A DNA stretch of 64,000 nt from Paragorgia papillata (GCA_035771165.1 JAWNZC010000106.1:1621501-1685500); one strand, 5' to 3'. Numbered from the stretch's first letter, positions 1 through 10,870 are shown. Notes: generated by a model from the sequence alone, not told the origin. Translations and numbers: made by a program.

Positions 1-718
1 CCACACAATAGTTTTGACTCCAGATTATAATAGGCTGATACCCATAGAACATTGCTAGGTCAGTCGTACTCACAACTGATTGTGGGGTCAGTGGCCTGCT
101 ACAGACTTAAATTGCACATGAAACGAAAATTAAGGTTGTCTTATTTGAAAGAACACTTAAAGTGATAGAGTAACATCTTTTGCAGTTTTTCGTTTCGTTG
201 TTGAGATATTTCAGTTTGTTTTTGAAATGTAAATTAAACAACTTGACGTCACATGTGCATAATGAGTTATCAGAGAAGTTTATATATCTTCGCTTTTATC
301 AAACATAATCACTTGAAATTCTACATGTTTGGCGTTGTGAGAGAAACACACGCACATACTTCCTTCGAATTAAGTTTGGTTTGATAATAGCAAAGATATA
401 TAACCTTCTCTGATAACTCATTATGCACATGTGACGTCAAGTTGTTTAATTTACATTTCAAACAAACTGAAATATCTCAACAACGAAGCAAGGAAACGAA
501 AAACTGCAAAAGATGTTACTCTATCATTTAAGTGTTCTTTCAAATAAGACAAACTTAGCTAATTTTCGTTTCATGTGCACTTTAAGTCTGTCATTGTGAG
601 GCCACCCCACCCCTCTATGTAGTAGGCCACTGACCCCACAATTTGTGAGTACGACTGACCTAGCAATGTTCTATGGGTATCAGCCTATTATAATCTGGAG
701 TCAAAAATCTTGTGTAGT
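1..718. repeat. Palindromic (foldback) repeat
   Basis: Bases 1 to about 330 reappear as the reverse complement at about 385-718. The left arm lacks some 40 bases present in the right arm near 600-640. The outer end lies at or just beyond the window edge, so target duplications cannot be judged. No transposase is seen. The 60-codon frame at 645 lies inside the arm and is not a gene. Confidence 0.85.
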
Positions 719-835
719 GGGGGTGCTACGTGGTCGACGTTTTCTCGCTTCTCCTCCTCGACTATACAAGCCTGTTTTGTATTACATCATAAATGATTTA
801 TATTCGGTTAAGCGGGGAGCGAATTAGAATATAAA

Positions 836-1542
836 TGAATTGTCAAACTGGTGAAAAGACACCACGCGGTAAAGAAATATTCTAAACGAGTGCTAAGGGA
901 AAATATCTAATGTTAGCGTTCATAAGAGAAAGTTTAAACTAATTAGAAATTGGGTGACTACAACTACCAGAATGCTTTGCCAGTTTTCTAGGGTTTCGAC
1001 TAAAAGGGATGACTCAAAAGGACACGTCCAGTCCTTTTCCCGCTTTTGTGTGTGAAAAAATGTGTCGTCAAATATGTTTTTTTCCAAAAGCTAGGGGTTA
1101 AATTAAACCAGATTTCTGATTCGGGTTAGGCTTTATGTTGTGGTTAGGGTATCGAAAAGATTGCTAAAATCATGAGACTCACTGAAACTTGACGACAAAT
1201 TTGGAAAAATCGAATTTGACAACATATTTTGGAAAAGCGGCGAAAGGACTGGACGGGTCTTTTTTTAAGTCATTTGAGCCGAAACCCTAGAATACTAGCA
1301 AAGCATTCTGGTAGTTGTAGTCACCCAACGCTATTCTCACGTCGCCGTGCAAATGGCCTATTGGCCCTATTAACAAGCTTTCTCGAAGAAGAACATCTAA
1401 TTGTGATCGAGAAACTTGTTAATTTCTAAGTTTACTCTCTTAACGCTAACATTAGATCTTTCCCCTTAGCACTCTAGCTAGCTTTTAGAAGTTTTCTTTA
1501 CCGCGTGGTGTTGTTTCACCAGTTTGACAATTCATTTGTCTG
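836..1542. repeat. Palindromic (foldback) repeat
   Basis: The arm at 836-1065 is repeated inverted at about 1240-1542; both ends carry AATGAATTGTCAAACTGGTG. The right arm has an extra block of about 100 bases at 1328-1428, which is partly self-complementary. Non-coding. Confidence 0.8.
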
Positions 1543-2311
1543 CTGTTTCATCTTTCAGCTTTTCCATCACCTTTTCTGTCATCTTGTCACTTTCTATTTA
1601 TGTCACTATAGTTATGATGTATGGGCCCTTTCTCGATATATTAGAACATGATTAGAATTAGATTTCCGCTCATCATAAGCCTATTATGAGGGTCTAACAT
1701 GAAGTAGATCCGCGAAGACCATTCTTGGCACTGTTCAATAGGACTGAAGGCTCTTAGGCTTTCACGTGTTGTGATTCTGGTGCAGATACTAAACTTGGAT
1801 TACTTGGTATATTCAAACTCTGCCTGTTAAAGCTCAGGAGAAGGTTCGATAATAAGGTAAAGAGCTGTTGGAATCAAATTGTATTAATATAAAAGTTTGT
1901 TGTGCGCGACTGCGCGGGATCTTTAATAGGATAATGTCCGTCCCAATCCGCGTCTAAATATGGCAATTTTTATTTGGTTCGACCTTTGGATTATTATTTC
2001 GACTGAACTGTTGGTCGTACTTAATAATAATTTGGGGTATTCTCTGTATTAGGTTCACAGAAACACAAAACGGCATTTGGTGCGACCCATTTGCTTCGAT
2101 CGCCGTATAAACTGGCTGCATTCGGTTCGGCAGTGCACATGAAAAGCACGCCGTCTAAATCTTTTTGGTCAGGTGTCCGGTCAAAACGTCCTCACTTATT
2201 AATTGAAATAAGTGAAACAACAATCGAAATATAGTAAGGTTTGATACAGTATGCTTCCGAAACAAACGTAGGAGTGATTGGAGTGAAGGCCCTTTGTCAG
2301 AGAGAAACGTA
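1543..2311. other. Intergenic, with a fragment of a dispersed repeat
   Basis: No gene is supported. Bases 2217-2311 resemble 50631-51118: both share AATATAGTAAGGTT, a CCGAAACA block and a terminal CAGAGAGAAACGT. This is a second, decayed copy of the inner part of the foldback at 49.9-53.3 kb. Confidence 0.5.
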
Positions 2312-2315
2312 TTAA

Positions 2316-3012
2316 GGTGGCTCCCTACAGTTTTAGTTTTCTCATGGCGTGTTACGTTCAGTCATAGTCTATGGTTATTGCTATCTTTAAAATAACTATT
2401 ACATAATTATTCTGTATACTGAACTGCAAAAGGAGAACCAATCTGCTGTTACCATGGTAATAATGGTGTTTGAAATGTGTCAAATATTCACGGTTTTTGT
2501 CTATTTAGACGTGTATCATGACTTTTCTTTGGTCAAAATTTCTAAGAACACCACGGAAAGTTGTCAAGACAGATTTTTCGCTATAAATTCAAGGCTAGTC
2601 TCTACTCAGGAAAATCTTCCACAGGACCGGAATGGACAGGACAGTTTTCTTTGTCTTGGTGAGCTCTCAGTCAGAACTAATGACTTTAACACAAAGGAAA
2701 CTTTCCTGTCCATTCCTATCCTGCAAAAGATTTTCCTGAGTGGAAACTAGCCTTTAATGGATTAAAAAAAGTTCCATCTTATGAAATTTTTTTATAACTA
2801 CTGTAAGTATGTTGTTTAAGTTTTTCCTATTTCTTTATGCACAAAATTTTAAAGAATTTTACCGAAGCAAATGTGTGATATTTGAGCATTTGTATCGCTT
2901 GGATGGCAGTGCTGACGTGACAGAATAGCAACTCAACAAGATTGCTATTTATGTATATGCCGATGTCATACTCATTACCAGTCCCTTCTTGGAATTACTG
3001 TAGGGAGCCACC
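2316..3012. mobile_element. Non-autonomous TTAA-flanked DNA element
   Basis: A perfect 15-bp terminal inverted repeat, GGTGGCTCCCTACAG, lies at 2316-2330 and inverted at 2998-3012. TTAA flanks both sides (2312-2315 and 3013-3016). TTAA duplication is typical of piggyBac and Kolobok superfamilies. At 697 bp it has no transposase, so it is a MITE. A second palindrome is nested at 2591-2752. Confidence 0.88.
2591..2752. repeat. Small palindrome nested in the TTAA element
   Basis: GGCTAGT...CTCAGGAAAATCTT at 2591 is mirrored by AAGATTTTCCTGAG...ACTAGCC at about 2722-2752. The roughly 160-bp near-perfect hairpin lies inside the 2316-3012 element and is probably a later insertion. Confidence 0.7.
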
Positions 3013-3661
3013 TTAAAGAGTGTGAAATCTTCTAAATTGATTGAGGAACATGTCAGCATACAGATAATACTCTTCTTAAAACAGAACTTGGTGTATTTTT
3101 GACATTGACAAATACATTCTTCAAATGTTTCACGCCAGTAGTCTGATCTATAAAGCAAGTCAAAGGCAAAGTGTCTGTTGCCAGTCTTTTACTTGCATCA
3201 AGTTTCCATTCTTATAGCAACACATATTAAAATACAGCAACAAAGCCTAGTCAAACGATACAAATTACCAATCTAACTGCTTGAGGTATTCTCTTTTCAG
3301 AGTTTATCCAAGCACTTCAGGTTAGGCCCATTTTTTTTGTCAGATTGAGTTTTTATATCTAAAATTGGTCAGGATCCCCTTAGCAGTAGCCGGGTACAAA
3401 TGGGGGTGGCCAAGGGCTGGTCTGAGCCAGGGCCGTCCTCAGAACATTTTGCTGGGGGGGGGGGGGGGTAGTAGGTAACCTGCATCTATAGAACACCTAG
3501 TCAAAATTGAGCCAGCGCTCTGACCATGTGTATTTGAGTAAAGCGGTAATTCCTGTGCGTGCGCATGTCGCCCGGAAATACGTTTTTGAATAGAGAAACC
3601 GGTTTTTGACAAGTATGGTTGTTGTCAGACAATGGTTCAAATGAATAAAGAAGATGTTTAA

Positions 3662-4466
3662 AGTGTCACTGAGACGAAAAATCGTCAGTCTTTTTCTGAT
3701 ATCATCATAAAGTAGATTTGAAATGAGGATGAACGGCGTTTGTGGTTTGTAAATATCTCATCTCGTTCAAGAGATATTCACGTTTTTGAAATATGCGAAT
3801 TATATGGCTGATGACGTCATGTACTCCAAACGAGCGAAATGAAAATCGTAAAATTAGGAATATCTCTAGAAATAAACAATAGAAAGTGCTCAAATTTTGC
3901 ATGCTTATAGTATTAAATAAAATACGTTTCACTGTGGAACTTTAGTTGTTTTCGTGGAAACTGCTGGTTCCTGGCCCCATCCAATGATAAAATTAAATTT
4001 TCTTATTTATCAGCAATCAAGTAGCGTTTACTCCAGCGAATAAATGTGACGATTAGGGCTTATGTTGGCATTGTAATTCAAACGTTTAAATCTATCTATT
4101 TTTAAACAATGAGGCAAAAATGATAACTCCCTTTTTAAGGTTTAGAGTAACCTGAGAGCATGCGCTTACCATGGCAATCACAAAAGCTCCACAGAGAAGT
4201 GTATTTTATTAGATACTATAAGCATACAAAGTTTAAGCACGTTCTATTGTTTATTTCCAGAGATATTCCTTATTTTACGATTTTCATTTCGCTCGTTTGG
4301 AGTACATGACGTCTCAGCCATAAATTTGCATATTGCCAAAACGTGAATATCTCTTGACTGACGAGATGAGATATTGACAAACCACAAACGCCGTTCACCC
4401 TCATTTTAAATGTACTTTATGATAAGATCAAAAAAAGACTGACGATTTTTTCGTCTTAGTGACACT
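3662..4466. mobile_element. TTAA-flanked foldback MITE inside the left arm
   Basis: AGTGTCACTGAGACGAAAAA at 3662 is mirrored by a near-identical inverted copy ending at 4466. TTAA flanks both sides (3658-3661 and 4467-4470). The right arm keeps the unoccupied site (13537-13540), which fixes the duplication as TTAA and shows insertion into one arm after the arms existed. The two halves form one long palindrome with no transposase. Confidence 0.92.
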
Positions 4467-4555
4467 TTAATGAAACAAACGTGAAATGCTTACGGTCACT
4501 GTTTATTTAGTAAGTGTGTTTGTGAACTGGTTGAAGAAATGTCGTAAAGAGAAGC

Positions 4556-4915
4556 ATGACTCATCTGTTTGAGCAAATGTATGTCGATGAAGTTGATTTT
4601 GAAGACATTCTAACTTTTGAGCAGATTATTGATCTCATTTCTTCCGAGTTTGTCCATCGACAAATTGAACAGCTGGAGGAGCTAGCGTCATGTTGGAAGG
4701 AAACCGAGGAGGTGGATGGTAATCAATGGACGACCATGAGAGAGCCTTGTGAAGTTTCTGATGAAGATTATCGTTGGATGGCCCACACAGACAAAGCTAT
4801 TTCAATGATTGACCGTGAAGATATTTGGAGGGCAATCGTTGAGGCCTGCAGAATTTTATCGTTTCCTAGTCTGTCCACTGTTGCAGACAATATTTTGACA
4901 GCTTATTTAATCTGA
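4556..4915 (+). CDS. Small acidic protein of the left arm (119 aa, C-terminus shifted)
   Basis: Unrecognised family. The predicted protein is acidic and has no transmembrane segment or catalytic motif that I can see. Start ATG at 4556 is preceded by an A-rich leader. An AATAAA signal follows at about 5042. The same gene lies in the other arm at 12988-13451. The arm copies agree closely up to residue about 104. There the right copy has one extra base and stays open for about 45 further codons to just before the shared polyA signal, whereas this copy stops early. The longer C-terminus is probably ancestral, so this copy is likely truncated by a 1-bp deletion. Conservation of frame through the shared part suggests a real gene. 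A role in the element's own propagation or host interaction is only a guess. Confidence 0.5.
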   Translation: MTHLFEQMYVDEVDFEDILTFEQIIDLISSEFVHRQIEQLEELASCWKETEEVDGNQWTTMREPCEVSDEDYRWMAHTDKAISMIDREDIWRAIVEACRILSFPSLSTVADNILTAYLI

Positions 4916-5778
4916 GTTGGTTTGTGTGGTCTAAGTTGTACGCTAAGACCGAAAGAACAATGAACATTAATAACTTACTGGACTATATAACGTGTGCTTG
5001 TAAACTTAAGTACCATTCAACTGTGTAATTAAAATTGTGTGAATAAAAATGTTTTTTTAAAAACCTAAAGCATTGGTCTACTTTCTTCACACTATACATT
5101 GTTACTTGTGGTGACAGTGGTGTACGGTTTAGAGAAAATTTCCAAATGGGGGCTTGTTATAGCAGATCACAAAATGACAGAGCCAAGAGAAATAAAAACC
5201 ATAACAGACAGAAAACGTTTAGAGTCGGTGTTACCTTTGGTCGTAACGATTTAAATGTAGAGGGCCGTCATCTGTAAATGGGGTATAATAGAATGGTTAT
5301 CCAAATTGACACTGGAGAATCCGTAATATTGTTTCATTCCAAATATGGCGCAACAAATTAATAAAAGAATAAGTCTGGCGGTACACTGTGAACGACGTTT
5401 GAAAATTGCGCCATTCAGACAAAAGTGAAGGAACTGTCTTTGTAAATAGATGTATGAATAAGTTACAGAGGGAAATTAATTACCTGTCAAATGACTTTTG
5501 TTTCCTGTGCAATTTCATTTGTTTTACTTTTATATATTTATATTGTACACTGTATGATGCGAACGTGTTAATTAGGCACAATTTATGTTCGCATTTGCTC
5601 CTTGAACTCGTATTTAAGTTATCATTGAATTCCCTACGTCCCTTTCGTGACTTTATGTCTTTCTAGGGAGTCCAGAAAACTCGATGTTTCCTAAGGTGCC
5701 AGTCAGCATATGCTGTAAGGGATTACTTAATCACAAAGATCGTACTAATAATTAAACTGTTTAATTAAAAGTTAAATG
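4916..5778. other. 3' flank of the acidic gene, no clear gene
   Basis: Contains the AATAAA signal at about 5042 and AT-rich sequence shared with the right arm (about 12240-12990). The 86-codon frame at 5406-5666 is Phe/Leu/Cys-rich and is not kept open in the other arm, so I do not call it. Confidence 0.5.
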
Positions 5779-6482
5779 ATTAAATAACACAACTTGTGTT
5801 TTAAAATGGGTTTATTTTGTAGATTGACTTATGAACGCACAAACAATTATTATTCTGTCCCCGTGTTCATGTTACCCATAACGGTTTTGTATTGGTTTAT
5901 TGGCAAAGAAAGAACACCAATTATAAATATCTGACTGTGGGGTTTCAAGTGTTAGGTTAAGTGCTATAATTGTTTATGTGTGTTTAATATTTTGTGTACT
6001 AAAAGAAATGATCAAATGAAACGCTCTGAAAGGTGATATGATTTACCATTTTATAAAAACGTTTAAGAATATCTTACTGTGTATTTTTAAGATAAGAAAA
6101 GTCATTAACATGAATTAAGTTAAAAGCCGTTAATAGGTGTTTATGTTAATCTTGATGAATATTTTTAACGTCAAACACGTCGATTTACATCATTAAGGCC
6201 TGTGGTAACCGACGTATTTTTCATGCACCGTATATGAATAGGTGAATTAAGTTCATTATTCATGACTAAACGGTCTTCTGGAACTGGTGTTTAGTATTTT
6301 ACTCTTGTTAACACCAGACGGTTTTACTCATTAAGGGGTATATTGCGTCTCACGCGTGTTAATAATGTTACACGTGTAATAAACGCTGCCGTGAATCGTG
6401 ATGCATTGTTTGATTGGACATGCACACTCTCGTAAATATTTTTTAACAGACAATATAGATCTCCGAACAAAATCCATATGCG
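5779..6482. repeat. Partial direct duplication inside the left arm
   Basis: The start (5779-5897) repeats at 6483-6600, which includes the 3' end of the C2HC gene. The end (6391-6482) repeats at 7562-7658. The middle (5898-6390) is unlike the C2HC gene between the second pair. Two units with common ends and different centres thus lie head to tail. The right arm shows the same order inverted (11400-12230). Confidence 0.7.
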
Positions 6483-6553
6483 ATTAAATAACACAACTTG
6501 TGTTTTAAAATGGATTTATTTTGTAGATTGACTTATGAACGCACAAACAATTA

Positions 6554-7460
6554 TTAATATGTCCCCGTGTTAATGTTACCCATAACGGTTTTGTATCCCA
6601 ACATTCGTTGTAGAAGGAATTTTCTTTGATTTATAGCCGCATTTATACTTTCATCTTCATTGTAGCCTTCTTTATCCATTAAACGTTTCATTGTTTTCAT
6701 AATTTTCTTGTGGATGCTGTCACGTTGAAGCTCCTTTACTAATCGAATGTACTTTTTGTATGTTTTTGCCATTTCTCTGGTATATTCTGGAACCAACGTA
6801 GCGTAGGCATGTTTCATAGCTTCGTCAACAGTAATGTTGTTTTCTTGCATTGTTTTTTTCGACCAAAGCATTTCGTTTAGGATCCACCTTTACAAAAACT
6901 TCATTTAATATATATTCCCAGAGTGTGTCGTTTTCTTCATCTTCCTCGCATTCGGACTCTTCAGAATGTTCGCTAGTACTTTCCTCATCGATGGACAAGT
7001 TGTCTTCCGTCGGCGATATACTGTTTTCTTCTTCCGTCGACAATATGCTGTTTTCTTCGTCTGTACAAGAGTCGTCTTCTCCATCTTCCTCCGACTCATT
7101 GCTATTTTCTTCATCGCTGTATGCATCCGTACTTTCATTAGTACAAGCGTTGTCTTCTCCATCTTCCTCCGACTCATTGCTATTTTCTTCATCGCTGTAT
7201 GCATCCGTACTTTCATTAGTACAAGCGTTGTCTTCTCCATCTTCCTCCGACTCATTGCTATTTTTTTCATCGTTGTATGCATCCGTACTTTCATCCTCCA
7301 TCACTACATCCTTATGCTTATCTATATCGTATGCTCCCTTTGAAATGTCACCTTGTTCCACCAGAAGCGGATAATCACAACGGATGGCTTGATGTCGTCT
7401 TACGTTATACGCAGACGAAAAACGCTTCATACACTGGTTACACTGATAACAATTACCCAT
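6554..7460 (-). pseudogene. C2HC-finger protein with acidic repeats, frameshifted
   Basis: Start ATG at 7458-7460. An N-terminal finger, CNQCMKRFSSAYNVRRHQ, is completed by a downstream Cys (C-x2-C-x12-H-x4-C). An Asp/Glu/Ser-rich region follows with three copies of a 26-residue unit (core STDAYSDEENSNESEEDGED), then further acidic sequence. The last third is basic and helical and reads in the +1 frame (6871-6554). The shift falls at an A7 run near 6850; one base fewer would join the frames. From general familiarity, cnidarian genomes hold many proteins with an N-terminal finger, acidic middle and a C-terminal stretch of this kind; exact relatives need a search. The break may be real decay or a homopolymer error. 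The acidic tract suggests a transcriptional or histone-binding role, which is only inference. Confidence 0.65.
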
Positions 7461-7660
7461 ACTATCACCAACAAAAATTGAGGAGAAATGAAAAAACTAG
7501 CAGAGAGAAATGACTACTGTATATATTACAATCTATTGCCTAGTTAACATGTTGTACAAAAACGCTGCCGTGAATCGTGATGCATTGTTTGATTGGACAT
7601 GGACACTCGTAATTTTTTTTTAACAGGCAATATAGATCTCCGAACAAAATCCATATGCGA

Positions 7661-8145
7661 ATTTTGCTCATTATGTTCTCATTTTGCTCATCATGCTTGC
7701 GCATTTTGCTCATTCACATTCGCATTATGCTCATTCACATTCGCATTATGCTCATTCACATTCGCATTATGCTCATTCACATTCGCATTATGCTCATTCA
7801 CATTCGCATTTTGCTCATTACGTGCGCATTGTGCTCATTTACAGTCGCATTGTGCTCATTCACATTCTCATTATGCTCATTAAGTGCGCATTGTGCTCAT
7901 TTACATTCGCATTGTGCTCATAACACTCGCGTAGTTTGCTCATTACGTGCGCATTGTGCTCATTTACAGTCGCATTGTGCTCATTCACTTCTCATTATGC
8001 TCATTAAGTGCGCATTGTGCTCATTTACATTCGCATTGTGCTCATTTACATTCGCATTGTGATCATTTACATTCGCATTGTGCTCATGTACATTCGCATT
8101 GTGCTAATTTACATTCGCATTGTGCTCATTTACATTCGCATTGTC
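7661..8145 (+). repeat. 21-bp iteron array, left arm
   Basis: About 20 head-to-tail units, mostly 21 bp, around GCATTATGCTCATTCACATTC. Variants have TTTACA or TTACGTGC in the spacer and G for A in TTATGC. The open frames across it read repeating Ser-His-Tyr-Ala-His or Leu-Cys-Ser-Phe in every register, as expected of a repeat whose length is a multiple of three, so no protein is implied. The inverted counterpart is at 10241-10870. Confidence 0.9.
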
Positions 8146-8361
8146 GGTTCCTGGGGACTTAAGGGACGTAAGGTTTGTCTGTCTATCTATCTGAGTCCCG
8201 GGGGGCGTAAGGGACGCAAGGGAGCGCGCTTCCAGACACTTTACTGAAATTCGAGACAGAAACAAAAGTGTGTAAATATAAAATAATCGCTTTAATTTTG
8301 GTTAGAGCAGATTTCAAATACATTTGAGTTCATTTCAATACAGTTACATGATGTATCTTAT

Positions 8362-8829
8362 TCAGTCAATCTGTATCACTTCTGGTACTGTCATTTCTAC
8401 AGGTTTGTTTCCACTTGTCGCTGTTGTAGACACAGAAGTTTCTCTTTTTATAGATGTCCGGGTAAATGTTCTAACGTTTTTAGTGCCCATCACCTTCACT
8501 ATTCTCTCATTTCTTCTTTTTCCACCTTTCATTTTCCTAGTCTGCCGCTTTTTCTTCTTTTTTGGCTCTTCCTCCTTTACAGTCAACTTCAAATCAGCAT
8601 CAAAATAAACAATTTTGTGTAAATCACTGGGTTTAACTTCATCATTCCCAACATATGTTCTTAAGTAGCTTGCACCAACAATATTCGGATATCCTTTCTT
8701 GACTACTTCGAAAATCACTTCTTTGCTATCAACTCCTGTTCTTAGACAACGGAGCCTTAAAACATTGTTATAAAGCACTTCACGCAAAACAAATGGTGGA
8801 ACATTACAAGCATTACTCATTGAAGTCAT
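8362..8829 (-). CDS. Small protein with very basic tail, spacer gene 1
   Basis: Unrecognised. The frame is open from 8874, but the first ATG is at 8827-8829, with a second at 8818-8820. This gives about 155 aa. Residues 1-85 look globular, with Leu/Val-rich helices and a Y-N-N-V-L-R-L-R motif. A lysine/arginine cluster (KKKKKRQTRKMKGGKRRNER) follows, then a Thr/Ser-rich tail. The basic cluster would suit nuclear import or nucleic-acid binding, and small basic DNA-packaging proteins are common in DNA viruses; this is inference. It lies in the unique spacer and is read divergently from 9211-9489. A TATTTTATACC stretch at 8885-8895 could hold its promoter. Confidence 0.55.
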   Translation of the reverse strand: MTSMSNACNVPPFVLREVLYNNVLRLRCLRTGVDSKEVIFEVVKKGYPNIVGASYLRTYVGNDEVKPSDLHKIVYFDADLKLTVKEEEPKKKKKRQTRKMKGGKRRNERIVKVMGTKNVRTFTRTSIKRETSVSTTATSGNKPVEMTVPEVIQID

Positions 8830-9210
8830 GTTTGTCTCCAAATGACAACTAGCAAAATAACTGACTGTTTTCAACTACCGCCCCTATATTTTATACCGTT
8901 TGAAAATGTCAAACAGGAAAAAAACGTGTTATGGTTTTATTCATTATGTTAATTGAAAATTAGTATATTACAAACCGGTTATATATCGCATGCAATAAAA
9001 GTTTAATCCCTACTTTGTAATGTGGTAATATTTGCACGGCAGCTGGACCAAACGAGAACGAGAATATTTTGCTAAAGACTGGCCCCGACCAAGGTTCGAC
9101 TAACTAGTTTAAGTAAACAAATTCGGTACGTTTTTCTTTTGGTGTTATGCTGAGGTATCTTTATGCATGTGCTACGTTGACTGTACTGATTATTTTTTTC
9201 TGAATAAAAG
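8830..9210. promoter_or_regulatory. Divergent intergenic region of the spacer
   Basis: About 380 bases lie between the two outward-reading spacer genes. The TATATTTTATACC stretch near 8884-8896 is placed for minus-strand transcription. AT-rich sequence and TGAATAAAAG lie just before the plus-strand ATG. No repeats or other genes are seen. Confidence 0.35.
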
Positions 9211-9489
9211 ATGGATCTGAAGATGTTAATCAATGATTGTACAACTGAAGAAGAACTGGCATTTTTAGAAGAAATGTTTGTATTTAACGAGGAACAAGAA
9301 CAAGCAGCTCTCATCCACCGCTTGGATTTGCTGAACGTTGAATACTATCTTATCCAGTCAAAATCCTGTGAAGAATATTTGTGTCCCGAACTCATGTCAG
9401 GGTGGATCGAACAAGACATTCTTAATTTTGTAATAGAATGGGATAACGAATTGCCATCAAACTTTAGTCTGCCCTGTAATTCTTCATAA
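9211..9489 (+). CDS. Small acidic protein, spacer gene 2 (92 aa)
   Basis: Unrecognised. ATG at 9211 follows AAAAG. The product is rich in Glu, Asp and Leu, with a likely N-terminal helical pair (TTEEELAFLEEMFVF) and no membrane segment. AATAAA signals occur downstream at about 9570 and 9616. Size and charge resemble the arm gene at 4556, and both contain short Leu/Glu helices, but I see no convincing residue alignment. It is in the part of the element that is not duplicated. Confidence 0.5.
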   Translation: MDLKMLINDCTTEEELAFLEEMFVFNEEQEQAALIHRLDLLNVEYYLIQSKSCEEYLCPELMSGWIEQDILNFVIEWDNELPSNFSLPCNSS

Positions 9490-10035
9490 TCTGACAACTC
9501 AGGATTGCATTTTACATGTAAGAGGAAGATTATTGTGTCAACAATTTTTGTAATAAGGATGTATGGTCTAATAAAATATAACACGGAAATATATTGAATG
9601 TTTGGAATTTTTTTTAAATAAAGATTCTCCCTGTGCATGCTACACAAGATTGGTACTAAACCTCTATGTACCATTAGATGTATATTTCCATTAGAACATA
9701 TTGGAACACTTTTGTTGACATATAAAAATTTGAAACTGCAGGATGCGAATAAAAAGTACAGGTTATATCTGAATGAGCAAATATATGAGCAAAGGAGCAC
9801 AATTGCGCACGTACAATGACAAAAGTTCATTGACGCGCGCTCTAGAAGATATTTTCAAGACACATTTTTACATTGAAAAAGTTTTTCTCTTCAAACTTTT
9901 CTGTTGTAAGTTTTTAATTTCATCACATGTTCATACAAAACTAGTTAATTTTCTTTTACCTGGAACTTTTATGTAAAAGTTAGCACGTTTCCAAATTTTG
10001 TATCGTACACGTTTTTTATTTTTATCCAAAAACAA
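9490..10035. other. Spacer 3' region, no clear gene
   Basis: Holds polyadenylation signals for the plus-strand spacer gene and AT-rich sequence. The 161-codon minus frame at 9345-9830 overlaps the 9211-9489 gene antisense and has no features of its own. Confidence 0.4.
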
Positions 10036-10240
10036 ATCATGTAACTGTATTGAAATGAACTCAAATGTTTTTGAAATCTGCTCTAAGCAAAATTAAAGTG
10101 ATTATTTTATATTTACACACTTTTGTTTCTGTCTCGAATTTCAGTAAAGTGTCTGGAAGCGCGCTCCCTTACGTCCCTTACACCCCCCGGGACTCAGATA
10201 GATAGACAAACCTTACGTCCCTTAAGTCCCCGGGAACCGA

Positions 10241-10870
10241 CAATGCGAATGTTAATGAGCACAATGCGAATGTAAATGAGCACAATGCACACTCAATGAG
10301 CATAGTGCGAATGTGAATGAGCACAATGCGACTGTAAATGAGCACAATGCGCACGTAATGAGCAAACTACGCGAATGTTATGAGCACAATGCGAATGTAA
10401 ATGAGCACAATGCACACTCAATGAGCATAATGCGAATGTGAATGAGCACAATGCGACTGTAAATGAGCACAATGTGAATGTAAATGAACAAAGTACTCGA
10501 GTGTTATGAGCAAAATGCGAATGTGAATGAGCACAATGCACACTCAATGAGCATAATGCGAATGTGAATGAGCACAATGCGTACTCAATGAGCATAATGC
10601 GAATGTGAATGAGCACAATGCGCACGTAATGAGCAAACTACGCGAGTGTCATGAGCACAATGCGCACGTAATGAGCAAAATGCGAATGTGAATGAGCATA
10701 ATGCGAATATGAATGAGCATAATGCGAATATGAATGAGCAAAATGCGAATGTGAATGAGCATAATGCGAATATGAATGAGCAAAATACGCACGCAATGAG
10801 CATAATGCGAATGTGAATGAGCAAAATGCGCAAGCATGATGAGCAAAATGAGAACATAACGAGCAAAATT
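10241..10870 (-). repeat. 21-bp iteron array, right arm
   Basis: The reverse-complement counterpart of the 7661-8145 array, read as GAATGTGAATGAGCATAATGC units, with more units and a different order of variants. TTACGTGCGCATTGTGCTCAT-type units recur at intervals. The copy-number difference indicates independent expansion or contraction in each arm. Confidence 0.9.

Larger units (their letters stand above)
3470..8352 (+). repeat. Left giant inverted-repeat arm
   Basis: This arm matches the reverse complement of 10036-13728 from the outer end to the shared CAGTTACATGAT at 8341-8352. It is longer than the right arm because it contains the 805-bp MITE at 3662-4466 and an undeleted C2HC gene. 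Scattered substitutions and small indels relative to the other arm make an assembly duplicate unlikely. Confidence 0.88.

Noticed and set aside
3442..3468. G-rich tract at the left end of the giant-repeat element as a telomeric or quadruplex signal
   Set aside because: It belongs to the outer hAT-like element, and similar homopolymer runs lie in other hAT-like MITEs (44546, 51011, 13874). It is more likely a slippage product.
6835..6871. Programmed -1 frameshift at the A7-C run of the C2HC gene
   Set aside because: The slippery heptamer is in phase, but the continuing frame is +1, not -1, so a 1-base insertion is the simpler reading.
6850..7374. Plus-strand Ser-rich frame of 174 codons and related frames
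   Set aside because: Antisense shadow of the acidic Glu/Asp/Ser repeat of the C2HC gene.
7661..8145. Possible CRISPR-like array
   Set aside because: The units are contiguous with no unique spacers, and the context is eukaryotic.
7593..8247. Open frames of up to 135 codons in all three plus frames across the iteron array (His/Ser/Ala/Cys-rich)
   Set aside because: A 21-bp repeat lacking stops is open in every frame. The frames have no start context and are not conserved in composition outside the repeat.
9345..9830. 161-codon minus-strand frame in the spacer
   Set aside because: Mostly antisense to the 92-aa gene. Its Cys/Phe/Ile-rich composition suggests a chance frame.
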